Assembly (NCBI GenBank): GCA_902789425.1
Contig: CADANX010000006.1
Coordinates: 1-40,624 of the forward strand
From: an uncultured Erysipelotrichaceae bacterium
GTDB lineage: Bacteria; Bacillota_I; Bacilli_A; RF39; UBA660
DNA length: 40,624 nucleotides
Reading direction: 5' to 3'
Both the position numbers and the translations under genes were made by a program. The number at the start of each line of letters is the position of its first letter. Position 1 is the first letter of the stretch. Below, in pieces: positions 1 to 7,796 of this stretch. A model generated the notes under the pieces. That model was not told the DNA's origin, ran no database searches, and worked only from the letters and a program-made list of their open reading frames with translations.

Positions 1-912
<912 letters not shown>

Positions 913-964
913 AATAATTAAAAATTTATCCTAGCTACTCAAAAAAACTTGACGTTTTTTACTC

Positions 965-979
965 AGTTTTCAAAGATCA
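965..979 (-). promoter_or_regulatory. boxA-like rrn antitermination element
   Basis: The minus strand reads TGATCTTTGAAAACT, very close to the boxA-type sequence in Bacillus rRNA leaders that loads NusB/S10 for antitermination. It lies in the transcribed leader between the rrn promoter and 16S. Confidence 0.65.
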
Positions 980-1043
980 TTTACCATTGTGTTTTATAAG
1001 TTTTTCTTTGTATTTTTGCCTCTTTTTCACACAACGCATATTA

Positions 1044-1072
1044 ATAATAACACATAGGTTTTTTTGTGTCAA
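1044..1072 (-). promoter_or_regulatory. rrn promoter (sigma-A type)
   Basis: A perfect -35 TTGACA (1067-1072) is followed by a 17-bp spacer and a -10 TATTAT (1044-1049) preceded by TGT, an extended -10. Predicted start is near 1037, about 125 nt before mature 16S. The flanks are A/T tracts that could act as an UP element. Confidence 0.85.
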
Positions 1073-1194
1073 CTATTTTTTTACTTTTTTTTAAAAAAAT
1101 GTCATTTTTTGTATTTTTGCCTTTTTTTAGGCCAAAATCACATGTAAATTTTAATCCTAAAAATCTATGTGCTTGATATATTATATTACAAAAG

Positions 1195-1226
1195 TAAAAA
1201 AAAATGAATAGCTTTTTATTCATTTT
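1195..1226 (-). terminator. Intrinsic terminator of the DUF402 gene
   Basis: The arms at 1217-1226 and 1201-1210 form a 10-bp AT-rich stem with a 6-base loop, followed on the minus strand by a T run. The stop codon (1216-1218) sits at the top of the hairpin. Confidence 0.75.
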
Positions 1227-1749
1227 TTAATAAATTAAAATATATATCATTATATTTCTTAATTACATCACTATTAAACACATCATCGTTATTATTAAAT
1301 CTATTAATTAACTCTTTAAGTTCATAATTTATAATCATATTTAAATCATCTGAATAATGCATTTTTCTTTTATGATATTCATACTCAGCTTTATCAAGTA
1401 CCTTATACGTATTATCTGGAAATATTCTTAAGTCTAGATCATAGTCTATAAATTTAATTGCTTTACCTTTTTCATCTATTATTACAGGTGTTGCTATATT
1501 ACAATAATAAAATATTCCACTTTTCTTAAGCTGAGCGATTACATTAAACCATTCATTCTTAAAATAAAACATAACTGCTGACTCTTTTGTATGCCAACTT
1601 TTACCATATCTTTTTGTTACTTCAGTTTTATTATTACCAAATACATAATATGCATCAGTTTCACCAAGAAATACAGCTTCGTCCCAAGTCTTATATAATT
1701 TACCGTTATGTTTGTATCCGTGAATTATATATTTTTCTCCAACTTTCAT
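1216..1749 (-). CDS. DUF402 family protein, likely nucleoside tri-/diphosphatase
   Basis: The 177-residue product resembles the DUF402 family (B. subtilis YgaC, S. aureus Ntdp/SA1684), whose studied members hydrolyse nucleoside tri- and diphosphates with a metal. Typical features are the core WFNVIAQLKKSGIFYYCNIA near residues 68-87, the acidic FIDYDLDLRIFPDN block that should carry metal ligands, and a helical C-terminus. No signal peptide or membrane segment is seen, so it should be cytosolic. ATG start preceded by a purine-rich stretch; a TATAAT lies at 1772-1777. It is a single-gene unit between the S41 protease and the rrn promoter. The family assignment is from pattern recognition; activity is inferred. 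Confidence 0.8.
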   Translation of the reverse strand: MKVGEKYIIHGYKHNGKLYKTWDEAVFLGETDAYYVFGNNKTEVTKRYGKSWHTKESAVMFYFKNEWFNVIAQLKKSGIFYYCNIATPVIIDEKGKAIKFIDYDLDLRIFPDNTYKVLDKAEYEYHKRKMHYSDDLNMIINYELKELINRFNNNDDVFNSDVIKKYNDIYFNLLKNE

Positions 1750-1800
1750 ATTTATTTCTCTCTTCTTTTTTATTATAACTTTTTTTTTATAAAAAATAAA

Positions 1801-1821
1801 GAACTATTATTTTAATAGTTC
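1801..1821 (-). terminator. Terminator of the S41 protease gene
   Basis: A 9-bp perfect stem (1813-1821 with 1801-1809) and 3-base loop are followed by a T-rich run. The 5' arm is entirely coding and the stop codon (1807-1809) lies in the 3' arm. Confidence 0.85.
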
Positions 1822-2997
1822 TATTGCTTTTTGTAATTGATTATCATTTTCTACTTTTGGATTCTTCTTATATTCACTACTTAGTTTAACTTCATAATCA
1901 GGAGTTATACCTTTATTGTTTATTGAATTACCTTCTGGTGTTAACCATTCTTGAATTGTATATTTAATCATAGTCTCATTAGATAAATCAAAAGTAGTTT
2001 GTACTGTACCCTTTCCATATGTAACAGTACCAACTAATGTAGCACCATATTTTTCTTTCATTGATGATGCCATTATTTCACTTGCAGATGCACTATCCTT
2101 ATCAACAAGTATTACAACTTTATAATCTTTTTTCCCATTTAATAAAGATTTATATTCAGTAACTTTATTTCTTTCTTTCATTTTATATATAACAGTATCA
2201 CTATCCATAAATATACTTAGCATATTAGTAACTGTAGATAAATATCCACCACTATTACCTCTTAAATCTATTATTAAAGATTTCATATTATCTTTTTCAA
2301 GTTTATCTAATGCATTTGCAAATTGTTCATATGTTTTTTCACCAAATAGGCTACAATTAATATATCCTATTTTATTATCAAGCATTTCTGAACTAACTGA
2401 AAATAATGTAATATTTTCTTTTGTTACATCTATTTCCATTTCTTTACTATTTCTTCTTATTAATAATGTACTTTTACTTACTTTTGTACTACGTAATGTA
2501 TTAGCAACTTCTGATGCATTTTTGCCTTTCATAGATTTACCATCTATTTTTAAAAATATATCATTTATTTTTAATCCTGCTTTCTCAGCTGGTGAATCAT
2601 CAAATATTCTTTTAATTGAAACAGTCTTATCATCATTTAATTGAATTTCAGCACCTATTCCATAATAACTTCCTGATAATTCTTCTTCAAACTCTTTTTT
2701 TGCTTTCTTATTAAAATACATTGTATGTTTATCACCAGTAGCTTCAAGCATGCCATTTATTGCTCCATCTACTAGTTTTTCTTTTTTTAAATCTTTATAG
2801 TATTCATCATTTAATTTATCATATGCTTCAAATAAAGGTTCAAACTCACTATATTCAGAACTATAATTTGAAACAACAACATTTGCTTTTTCTATACTAG
2901 AATTAATAAATAGTGTAATTACTGATCCTAATATCATTGATACAATTATTATTAATGATGTATTTAAATGCTTTTTAATCTTCTCGTTCATTCTCAT
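1807..2997 (-). CDS. S41 family carboxy-terminal processing protease (CtpA/CtpB type)
   Basis: A membrane-anchored serine protease of the C-terminal processing family, acting outside the membrane. From the chosen ATG (2997) it has one N-terminal transmembrane segment (about 13-32), a PDZ domain (about 115-190) and an S41 core. The Ser-Lys-Gln catalytic triad is visible: Ser304 in DSASASEI, then Lys329 and Gln333 in YGKGTVQ, with the same 25- and 4-residue spacing as in CtpB. There is no C-terminal peptidoglycan-binding domain. GTG at 3000 and ATG at 2991 are alternative starts; 2997 is best spaced from AAAAGG. In Bacillus, CtpB cleaves SpoIVFA in the SigK checkpoint; with spo0A in this window a sporulation role is possible but unproven. 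Confidence 0.92.
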   Translation of the reverse strand: MRMNEKIKKHLNTSLIIIVSMILGSVITLFINSSIEKANVVVSNYSSEYSEFEPLFEAYDKLNDEYYKDLKKEKLVDGAINGMLEATGDKHTMYFNKKAKKEFEEELSGSYYGIGAEIQLNDDKTVSIKRIFDDSPAEKAGLKINDIFLKIDGKSMKGKNASEVANTLRSTKVSKSTLLIRRNSKEMEIDVTKENITLFSVSSEMLDNKIGYINCSLFGEKTYEQFANALDKLEKDNMKSLIIDLRGNSGGYLSTVTNMLSIFMDSDTVIYKMKERNKVTEYKSLLNGKKDYKVVILVDKDSASASEIMASSMKEKYGATLVGTVTYGKGTVQTTFDLSNETMIKYTIQEWLTPEGNSINNKGITPDYEVKLSSEYKKNPKVENDNQLQKAIELLK

Positions 2998-3013
2998 CAC
3001 TGCCTTTTAATAA

Positions 3014-3022
3014 ATTATAACA
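3014..3022 (-). promoter_or_regulatory. Extended -10 promoter of the S41 protease gene
   Basis: TGT-TATAAT lies right after the T-tract of the previous terminator, with no recognisable -35. Predicted start is near 3007, giving a leader of about 10 nt that is mostly the ribosome binding site. Confidence 0.6.
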
Positions 3023-3026
3023 TAAA

Positions 3027-3048
3027 AAAAACTAGAGAACTAGTTTTT
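3027..3048 (-). terminator. Terminator of the thioredoxin-like membrane protein gene
   Basis: A 9-bp perfect stem (3040-3048 with 3027-3035) and 4-base loop are followed by eight minus-strand T. The stop codon (3047-3049) overlaps the base of the 5' arm. Confidence 0.85.
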
Positions 3049-3586
3049 ATTCGTTTTTTAGTATTTCTTTTATTTTACTTTCATCTTCAACATATTTAGT
3101 TACTTTTTTATCTTCTATCTTAATAAGAGTTGGTGCTTTAATTTTTAAATCACTATATGAAGTTGGTTTTTTATTACTTCCTTTTTTAACTATAAATTTA
3201 GAATTGATACTATTTGCACTATCAACTGTATATATAGGAAGTGCACCTTCTGAAGATTTATAAACAGATATAAATGTTGATAGATTTGTAAGCTTACTAT
3301 CTACATCATATACTAAAACATAATAACTTTTATCTTTTTTATTAAATATTTGTCCTGCTGTTATAGTATTATTATCTATTGTTACTTCTTCTTTTGTTTC
3401 TTTTTCTTTCTTTTTCTTAAAGCTTATTTCTTTTGTAAAAAATACACCAATTACAAAATATGTTAAAAATAATAAAATAATAATTGCTACTATTGTTGTT
3501 ATAAATTTAAAAACGTTATCTTCTTCATCTATTTGAATATCATTTTTTAAATTTCTATCGATTTTTCTCTTCATTTGCTTTTTCAT
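3047..3586 (-). CDS. Membrane-anchored protein with a thioredoxin-like domain lacking cysteines
   Basis: A charged, basic N-terminus is followed by one transmembrane helix (about residues 28-50), a Lys/Glu linker and an outside domain. The C-terminal part has the look of a thioredoxin fold: a YYVLVYDVDS strand, then APTLIKIEDKKVTKYV where thioredoxins have the cis-Pro strand-turn-strand, and a final helix. There is no CXXC or any cysteine in the domain, so it should not be a redox enzyme; a binding or adaptor role is a guess. ATG at 3586 is chosen for Shine-Dalgarno spacing; GTG 3595 and ATG 3592 are alternatives. It sits between an S41 protease and a LolA-like lipoprotein, all single units. 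Confidence 0.6.
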   Translation of the reverse strand: MKKQMKRKIDRNLKNDIQIDEEDNVFKFITTIVAIIILLFLTYFVIGVFFTKEISFKKKKEKETKEEVTIDNNTITAGQIFNKKDKSYYVLVYDVDSKLTNLSTFISVYKSSEGALPIYTVDSANSINSKFIVKKGSNKKPTSYSDLKIKAPTLIKIEDKKVTKYVEDESKIKEILKNE

Positions 3587-3602
3587 AACCATCACCTACT
3601 TC

Positions 3603-3611
3603 ATTATAACA
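3603..3611 (-). promoter_or_regulatory. Extended -10 promoter of the thioredoxin-like gene
   Basis: TGT-TATAAT lies just downstream of the previous terminator. Predicted start near 3596 is about 10 nt before the chosen ATG. Confidence 0.6.
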
Positions 3612-3627
3612 TAAAAGAAAATAAAAA

Positions 3628-3652
3628 AAAATAGATATTTAATATCTATTTT
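3628..3652 (-). terminator. Terminator of the LolA/GerS-like lipoprotein gene
   Basis: An 11-bp stem (3642-3652 with 3628-3638) and 3-base loop end in an A/T run that is T-rich on the minus strand. The TAG stop (3646-3648) lies inside the 5' arm. Confidence 0.85.
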
Positions 3653-4647
3653 ATAGAAGATATATTATTAATTGATTCAACTACATTTAATATTTCTTCT
3701 TTTGATAAATTTTCAGTAGCAATATAATATTCAACACCACTAGAAATAAAATTAACTGAATTATTAGACATAGCACCTACACTATCTAAAAGCATAGTTG
3801 GTTCACCATAAACAGGAATTACTTCAGTATCTTTTGATCTAACTGCATTTTCTTCGACTATAATAAAAGGCGATGTTCCTTTAAAAGTTAATATAACCCT
3901 TTCTCCTTCTTCTTTTGAAACTGTTTCTTCATTACTTAAATATGTTCCATCAGGTAAATACATAGGATATACTGTTTCATCTAATAAAGATGTTTCTTCA
4001 TCTTCTTTTTCTGTTACATCTAAAGATGACTTCATATTTTCATCTACTGAAAAGTATTTATTATTAAATGCAGCATTGGTATCTAAGTTATTATATTTCA
4101 TTCTTATTTGAATATTACTATTCTTATCAAATACTTCTATTTTAGTTATGTCTAGTTTTTTTGTTAAATATATTTTTTGATTTCTTAATTTTTTATTATT
4201 AGAATATGATACCTTACATTTTAATATATATCCATTATTTATTTCTTGCATTGTTACTTTATTATCTTTATTTAAATCTTTTATTATAGATTTTATTAAA
4301 TATACTTGTGATGAATTATTTGGCCAATCACTTTGAAATTTAAAACTTTTATTTAGTTTAGGATTTAAAACATATACTCCATCGTCATTTCTAAGTATTA
4401 TTTGTTCATTATTTGTAGATTTATTTATAAGACTTACTCTATATTTACCTTTTTCATAAGATGATGTAACTTCATATTTATAATTATTATCTCCATTATA
4501 AATATTCATATTACCCTCTACTTGATATGAAGAAACATTTTTATATTTTTTGCTTAAATCTTTTACAATATCCTTTTCATTATATTTAGAGCATCCTGTT
4601 AATAATATTGTGCATATTAGTATGCTAATAAAAAATATTCTTTTCAA
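3646..4647 (-). CDS. LolA/GerS/YdcC-like lipoprotein
   Basis: The signal peptide ends in a lipobox (LLTGC, Cys about residue 19), so the mature protein is a membrane-anchored lipoprotein. The next 190 residues have the beta-rich LolA-like pattern (SYQVEGNMNIYNGDNNYKYE, repeated strand-turn-strand). The last ~80 residues resemble the DUF4367 ending seen in YdcC/GerS-like proteins (GVEYYIATENLSKEEILNVV). Known relatives include the Bacillus sporulation lipoprotein YdcC and Clostridioides GerS, which is needed for cortex modification during spore germination. The start is TTG at 4647, well spaced from GAGGTGA and needed to give Lys-Arg before the hydrophobic core. The sporulation link is an inference from family and from spo0A elsewhere in the window. 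Confidence 0.72.
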   Translation of the reverse strand: MKRIFFISILICTILLTGCSKYNEKDIVKDLSKKYKNVSSYQVEGNMNIYNGDNNYKYEVTSSYEKGKYRVSLINKSTNNEQIILRNDDGVYVLNPKLNKSFKFQSDWPNNSSQVYLIKSIIKDLNKDNKVTMQEINNGYILKCKVSYSNNKKLRNQKIYLTKKLDITKIEVFDKNSNIQIRMKYNNLDTNAAFNNKYFSVDENMKSSLDVTEKEDEETSLLDETVYPMYLPDGTYLSNEETVSKEEGERVILTFKGTSPFIIVEENAVRSKDTEVIPVYGEPTMLLDSVGAMSNNSVNFISSGVEYYIATENLSKEEILNVVESINNISSIK

Positions 4648-4762
4648 ACTTTCACCTCATTTAAATATCTTTCAATTAATTATATTTTTAAAATATTTAA
4701 ATATTCATGAATAAAATAAATTTTTTTGCCTATTATAATAATGATATTAAAAAGGAGGATTT
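4648..4762. promoter_or_regulatory. Divergent promoter region between the lipoprotein and DUF378 genes
   Basis: This is the only divergent gap in the window. A TATAAT at 4734-4739 on the plus strand is placed to drive DUF378, and a minus-strand TATAAT at 4679-4684 could drive the lipoprotein. Neither has a clear -35. A 14-base palindrome, AATATTTAAATATT, at 4692-4705 lies between them and could be an operator or just low-complexity AT. Confidence 0.4.
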
Positions 4763-4963
4763 ATGAGAACATTACAAATAGTTGCATTAACATTTACTAT
4801 TATTGGAGCAATTAATTGGGGTCTTATTGGATTATTTGATTTCAATTTAGTTTCAACTATATTTGGTGGTGTTAATAGTGCACTTACTAATTTAGTATAT
4901 ATAATAGTAGGTATATGTGGTATTATTAACATTAAAACATTAATAGATTTTTTTGAAGAATAA
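4763..4963 (+). CDS. DUF378 (YuzA-like) small membrane protein
   Basis: This 66-residue protein has two hydrophobic helices (about 5-24 and 40-58) around the DUF378 signature IIGAINWGLIGLFDFNLV and a Gly-rich FGG turn. It is an integral membrane protein of unknown function, widespread in Firmicutes. AAAGGAGG is followed by 4 bases and ATG. It is the only plus-strand gene in the window and converges on the 28-residue-repeat gene through a shared terminator. Confidence 0.9.
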   Translation: MRTLQIVALTFTIIGAINWGLIGLFDFNLVSTIFGGVNSALTNLVYIIVGICGIINIKTLIDFFEE

Positions 4964-4991
4964 AAAAATATAGATATTAATCTATATTTTT
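4964..4991. terminator. Bidirectional terminator
   Basis: A 12-bp perfect stem (4964-4975 with 4980-4991) and 4-base loop have A runs on one side and T runs on the other, so it can end both convergent genes. The plus gene stops at 4961-4963, against the stem; the minus gene's stop (4977-4979) is in the loop. Confidence 0.88.
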
Positions 4992-5594
4992 ATTTTGTTT
5001 TAATTTTAAATTTAATAATTCATTTAATTCTTTTTTAGTATCCTCTATTTGATCATCAACACTTTTTGCAACTATTTCATCAAGTATTTTTTTATGAGCT
5101 TCTTTTTTTGCTCCTTTTACTCCAGTTACAAATAAGTAATTATATTTTAAGTCTTTACTATCTAATATAATTTGTGCATGTGCATCTACATTTGCACCTT
5201 TTACATCTTTTGCAAAATGATAATTATATACTAAATCTTTACTATCTAGTATTATTTTTGCATGAGCTTCTTTATCACATTTTTTAATATCTCTTGCATA
5301 TCTTAAATTATACTCAAGTATTTTACTATTAAGAACTACTTCACCTAGTTTATATGTATCTGCACCTTTTACATCAAGTGCAAATAAATAACAAAGTCCT
5401 GGATCATTACTACTAAAAACAATAGACTCATGTACTTTTATTTTTGCTCCTTTAACATTTTTAGCAAACCAATAAGATAAAGATGCACTATTTAAACTTA
5501 TTATCTTATCTTCATATAATTCTAATAGTTCTTTATCAGATACTTTATTTTTTAATTTTTCTAATTTTGTAATTATTTCTTCTGAATATGTCAT
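4977..5594 (-). CDS. Protein of five 28-residue alpha-helical repeats
   Basis: After a helical N-terminus (about 40 residues) the protein consists of about five tandem 28-residue units of form LxYxYxFAxDVKGAxxxAHxxIILDSKD. Units 3-5 are the best conserved and unit 2 the most diverged. The pattern suggests a helix-turn-helix solenoid. No signal peptide or membrane helix is seen, so it is probably cytosolic; the function is unknown. ATG 5594 is chosen because AAAGG lies upstream; a longer TTG start at 5615 would overlap the ribosome binding site. It has its own promoter and shares a terminator with the convergent DUF378 gene. Confidence 0.8.
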   Translation of the reverse strand: MTYSEEIITKLEKLKNKVSDKELLELYEDKIISLNSASLSYWFAKNVKGAKIKVHESIVFSSNDPGLCYLFALDVKGADTYKLGEVVLNSKILEYNLRYARDIKKCDKEAHAKIILDSKDLVYNYHFAKDVKGANVDAHAQIILDSKDLKYNYLFVTGVKGAKKEAHKKILDEIVAKSVDDQIEDTKKELNELLNLKLKQNKNID

Positions 5595-5617
5595 TTTTAT
5601 TTTTCCTTTGCACAAAT

Positions 5618-5626
5618 ATTATATCA
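5618..5626 (-). promoter_or_regulatory. Extended -10 promoter of the repeat-protein gene
   Basis: TGA-TATAAT, with predicted start near 5611 and a leader of about 17 nt holding AAAGG. No clear -35 is seen. Confidence 0.5.
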
Positions 5627-5647
5627 CTTATAATATAAAAGTAAAGA

Positions 5648-5673
5648 AAAAATATAGACTAATCTATATTTTT
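5648..5673 (-). terminator. Terminator after truA
   Basis: An 11-bp perfect stem (5663-5673 with 5648-5658) and 4-base loop are followed by a short T-rich run. The truA stop (5672-5674) overlaps the first two stem bases. The hairpin is nearly the same sequence as the bidirectional terminator at 4964-4991. Confidence 0.85.
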
Positions 5674-6400
5674 AATACCAAATCTTATTTAAATAAAGTC
5701 CACATCCAGGTGCTGTAATCTTTACTAATGATTTATCTTTTTTATCAAATATTTTATTTATATCTTTATAACTAATTTTACCATTGCCTACCATTATTAA
5801 AGCACCCACCATTATTCTAACCATATACTTTAAGAAACCAGATCCTACAAACGTAAAAATAAGTGTAGTTCCTTCTTTTTTTATTGATGCTTTATAAATA
5901 GTTCTAACATTATCTTCTTTTCTGTCTTGGTTTGATGAAAAAGAAGTAAAGTCATGAGTACCTTTAAAAAACTTAATTGCTTTCTTCATAGCAGTAACAT
6001 CTAAATTATTACAGTATTGAAAAATATAATTTCTCTCTATAGGATTAAATTCTCCCATATTAAGTTTATAAACATATTCTTTCTTTTTTACCATATATCT
6101 TGCATGAAAGTCATCATCTACTTTTTTTGCATCTTTAATATATATATCATCATCAAGTAAGCTATTAAGTGCACTTTTTAATTTATATTCTGTTATCTTA
6201 ACATCTATATCAACATGACCAACTTGATTATTAGCATGCACTAGAGCATCAGTTCTACCTGAAGAATGAATTTTAGTTGCTTTATTATTTATACTTTTAA
6301 GTGCTTTTTCTATTTCTCCTTGAACTGTTCTTAGTCCTTTTTGTTTTTGATAACCATTAAAATTTGTTCCATCATAAGAATATGTTAACATATAACGCAT
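5672..6400 (-). CDS. truA: tRNA pseudouridine(38-40) synthase TruA
   Basis: TruA converts U38-U40 of the tRNA anticodon stem to pseudouridine. The 242-residue length is normal. The catalytic Asp is in the motif SSGRTDALVHA (usually GRTDAGVHA, so one Gly is Leu here). Other family marks are YDGTNFNGYQ at the N-terminus, DDFHARYM and FLKYMVRIMVG. ATG at 6400, four bases after the upstream EcfA2-like stop, so co-translated with it. In Bacilli truA follows ecfA1-ecfA2-ecfT after rplQ; here ecfT is missing. Confidence 0.95.
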   Translation of the reverse strand: MRYMLTYSYDGTNFNGYQKQKGLRTVQGEIEKALKSINNKATKIHSSGRTDALVHANNQVGHVDIDVKITEYKLKSALNSLLDDDIYIKDAKKVDDDFHARYMVKKKEYVYKLNMGEFNPIERNYIFQYCNNLDVTAMKKAIKFFKGTHDFTSFSSNQDRKEDNVRTIYKASIKKEGTTLIFTFVGSGFLKYMVRIMVGALIMVGNGKISYKDINKIFDKKDKSLVKITAPGCGLYLNKIWY

Positions 6401-6404
6401 AGTA

Positions 6405-7013
6405 TCACCTTAATTCCCTATATAATTCTTTTATTAGTTCATTTACTTCATCTTTATAACTAACACTAGGATGTTTCTTTTTAACGAGTGAAACGAAATA
6501 AATGATATCTGGTATTTGATTAATATTTTTATTATTAAAAATATCATACTTATTATCATAATAATAATTTTCTTTATCTATATATATTATATCATCAACT
6601 ATTTGAAAAATATTATTAATATCAGAAGAAGATATAAATATTGTTTTTTTATTATATTTTTTCAGTTTTAGTAATATTTTAAAGAACTTTGTTTTATTCT
6701 TTTTATCAAATATATCTAATGTATCGTTTAGTACAAATATATCTTTATCTAAATAAAGTTCATATGCAAAGTTAATTTTTAATATATCACTTTCAGATAG
6801 ATTATTCTTTTTTCTATCTAAAACATCAATATTAAGTCCAACTTGTTTTAATAATTCACTTAATTCTTCTTCATCTAACAACTTTAGTTCTTTTAATGAT
6901 TTAGTAATATTAACATCAGTAATCTTATTTTCTTTTTTTAATGTATTGCATAATTCTTTTCTATCTTCACCTATTATTCCTATAATTTTATATTTCTTTA
7001 TATTGTTTAACAT
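6405..7013 (-). CDS. Degenerate EcfA2-like ABC ATPase (no nucleotide-binding motifs)
   Basis: In synteny this is ecfA2 (the second ATPase before truA). The 202 residues keep the outline of an ECF ATPase: an IIGIIGED strand-loop at the Walker A place, NLSESDILKINFA at the signature place, DIFVLNDTLDIFD at Walker B, TIFISSSD at the H-loop, and the C-terminal helices IPDIIYFVSL and DEVNELIKELY typical of EcfA. The Walker A GxxxxGKS/T is gone (GEDRKEL), LSGGQ is lost, the catalytic Glu after the Walker B Asp is absent and the H-loop His is missing. It should not bind or hydrolyse ATP conventionally. It overlaps the upstream gene by 7 nt. The frame is intact, so it is not an obvious pseudogene. 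Confidence 0.65.
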   Translation of the reverse strand: MLNNIKKYKIIGIIGEDRKELCNTLKKENKITDVNITKSLKELKLLDEEELSELLKQVGLNIDVLDRKKNNLSESDILKINFAYELYLDKDIFVLNDTLDIFDKKNKTKFFKILLKLKKYNKKTIFISSSDINNIFQIVDDIIYIDKENYYYDNKYDIFNNKNINQIPDIIYFVSLVKKKHPSVSYKDEVNELIKELYRELR

Positions 7014-7726
7014 AATTTCTCCGCAAGTTTTTCTAAATTAAATTCGTCTTCATCTATTAAATCATATAATCTTAATTTTTCACTAAGTTCATAAGAAAAA
7101 GGTAATGATATATTAGATTTTTCAAAATTACTTGTTAATTTACCATTATTAATTATATATAATTCGTCACTATAAATTGAATCATATAAATTATTAGTTG
7201 TTAGAACTACACCTATTTTATTTTTTGAACAATATTTTTTAATTATTTTTAAAACAAAATATTTTTTTTGAATAGAAAAACATGAAAAAATATTATCCAT
7301 TAATAATATCTTAGGATCTTTTAAATAACCAATTATTATTTTTAAAATTATCTTTTCGTCATCTGGTAATGAATTTGGAGATTTATTAATACTCTTTTTC
7401 ATTTTAAAAGTTTGCAGTGCTTTTTTTATTTTATACTCATCTGAAGTATAAAGCATAAGTTCATCATATACAGTTTTAGAAAAGAATAAACACTCTTTAT
7501 CTACATAATAAACTATATCATTTAATAATCTTTTTGTAGGTTTAGTATCATTTAAAGTAAGATTATTACTTTTTATTTCACCATTAAGAATCTTAAGTAA
7601 TGTTGTCTTACCAGAATTGTTTTCACCTAGCACTGATATGAATGATGAACCATCAATTTTTAAAGATAATTTTTTGAAGATGGGGCTAGTATATCCAAAT
7701 TCTAAATCTAATAATTCAAGTTTCAT
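7007..7726 (-). CDS. EcfA1-like ABC ATPase with a degraded active site
   Basis: Positional equivalent of ecfA1. From ATG 7726 (240 residues) Walker A is intact (GENNSGKT, residues 34-41). The Q-loop Gln is lost (IVYYVDKECLFF), the signature LSGGQ is LPDDE (120-124), the Walker B Asp is kept but the catalytic Glu is Asn (LLMDN, Asn145), and the H-loop His is replaced (VVLTTNN, about 173-179). It may bind ATP but should hydrolyse it poorly. The Shine-Dalgarno is weak (GGTGGTGGT); a TTG-started extension to 7777 is less likely. It is co-transcribed with the EcfA2-like gene and truA. In normal family members EcfA1/A2 energise EcfT and vitamin-binding S components; no EcfT is present here. Confidence 0.75.
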   Translation of the reverse strand: MKLELLDLEFGYTSPIFKKLSLKIDGSSFISVLGENNSGKTTLLKILNGEIKSNNLTLNDTKPTKRLLNDIVYYVDKECLFFSKTVYDELMLYTSDEYKIKKALQTFKMKKSINKSPNSLPDDEKIILKIIIGYLKDPKILLMDNIFSCFSIQKKYFVLKIIKKYCSKNKIGVVLTTNNLYDSIYSDELYIINNGKLTSNFEKSNISLPFSYELSEKLRLYDLIDEDEFNLEKLAEKLC

Positions 7727-7769
7727 ACTACCACCACCAATAAAATATATTATATTTAAATGAGTAAAA

Positions 7770-7796
7770 AAAAACAAGGTGTTTAACCAAGTTTTT
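7770..7796 (-). terminator. Imperfect terminator after the LemA gene
   Basis: AAAAAC pairs with GTTTTT and GGT with ACC around a 2x2 internal loop, followed by a run of nine T on the minus strand. The LemA stop (7783-7785) is in the 5-base apical loop. A TATAAT for the next unit follows. Confidence 0.6.

Larger units (their letters stand above)
913..1194 (-). other. rrn leader and upstream region (no gene)
   Basis: This stretch of about 280 bases has no credible gene. It holds the rrn promoter (1044-1072), the transcribed 16S leader from about 1037, a boxA-like antiterminator element (965-979) and a small inverted repeat at 942-960 (7-bp arms, 5-base loop) that may be part of 16S 5' processing. 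A 15-base direct repeat (1007-1021 and 1108-1122) flanks the promoter. The 60-codon ORF at 1041-1223 overlaps the promoter and looks spurious. Confidence 0.75.

Noticed and set aside
1119-1133. GGCCTA inverted motif near the rrn promoter, with a similar one at 39997-40012
   Set aside because: Short arms, no T-tract and different distances from the promoters; not enough to call a terminator or operator.
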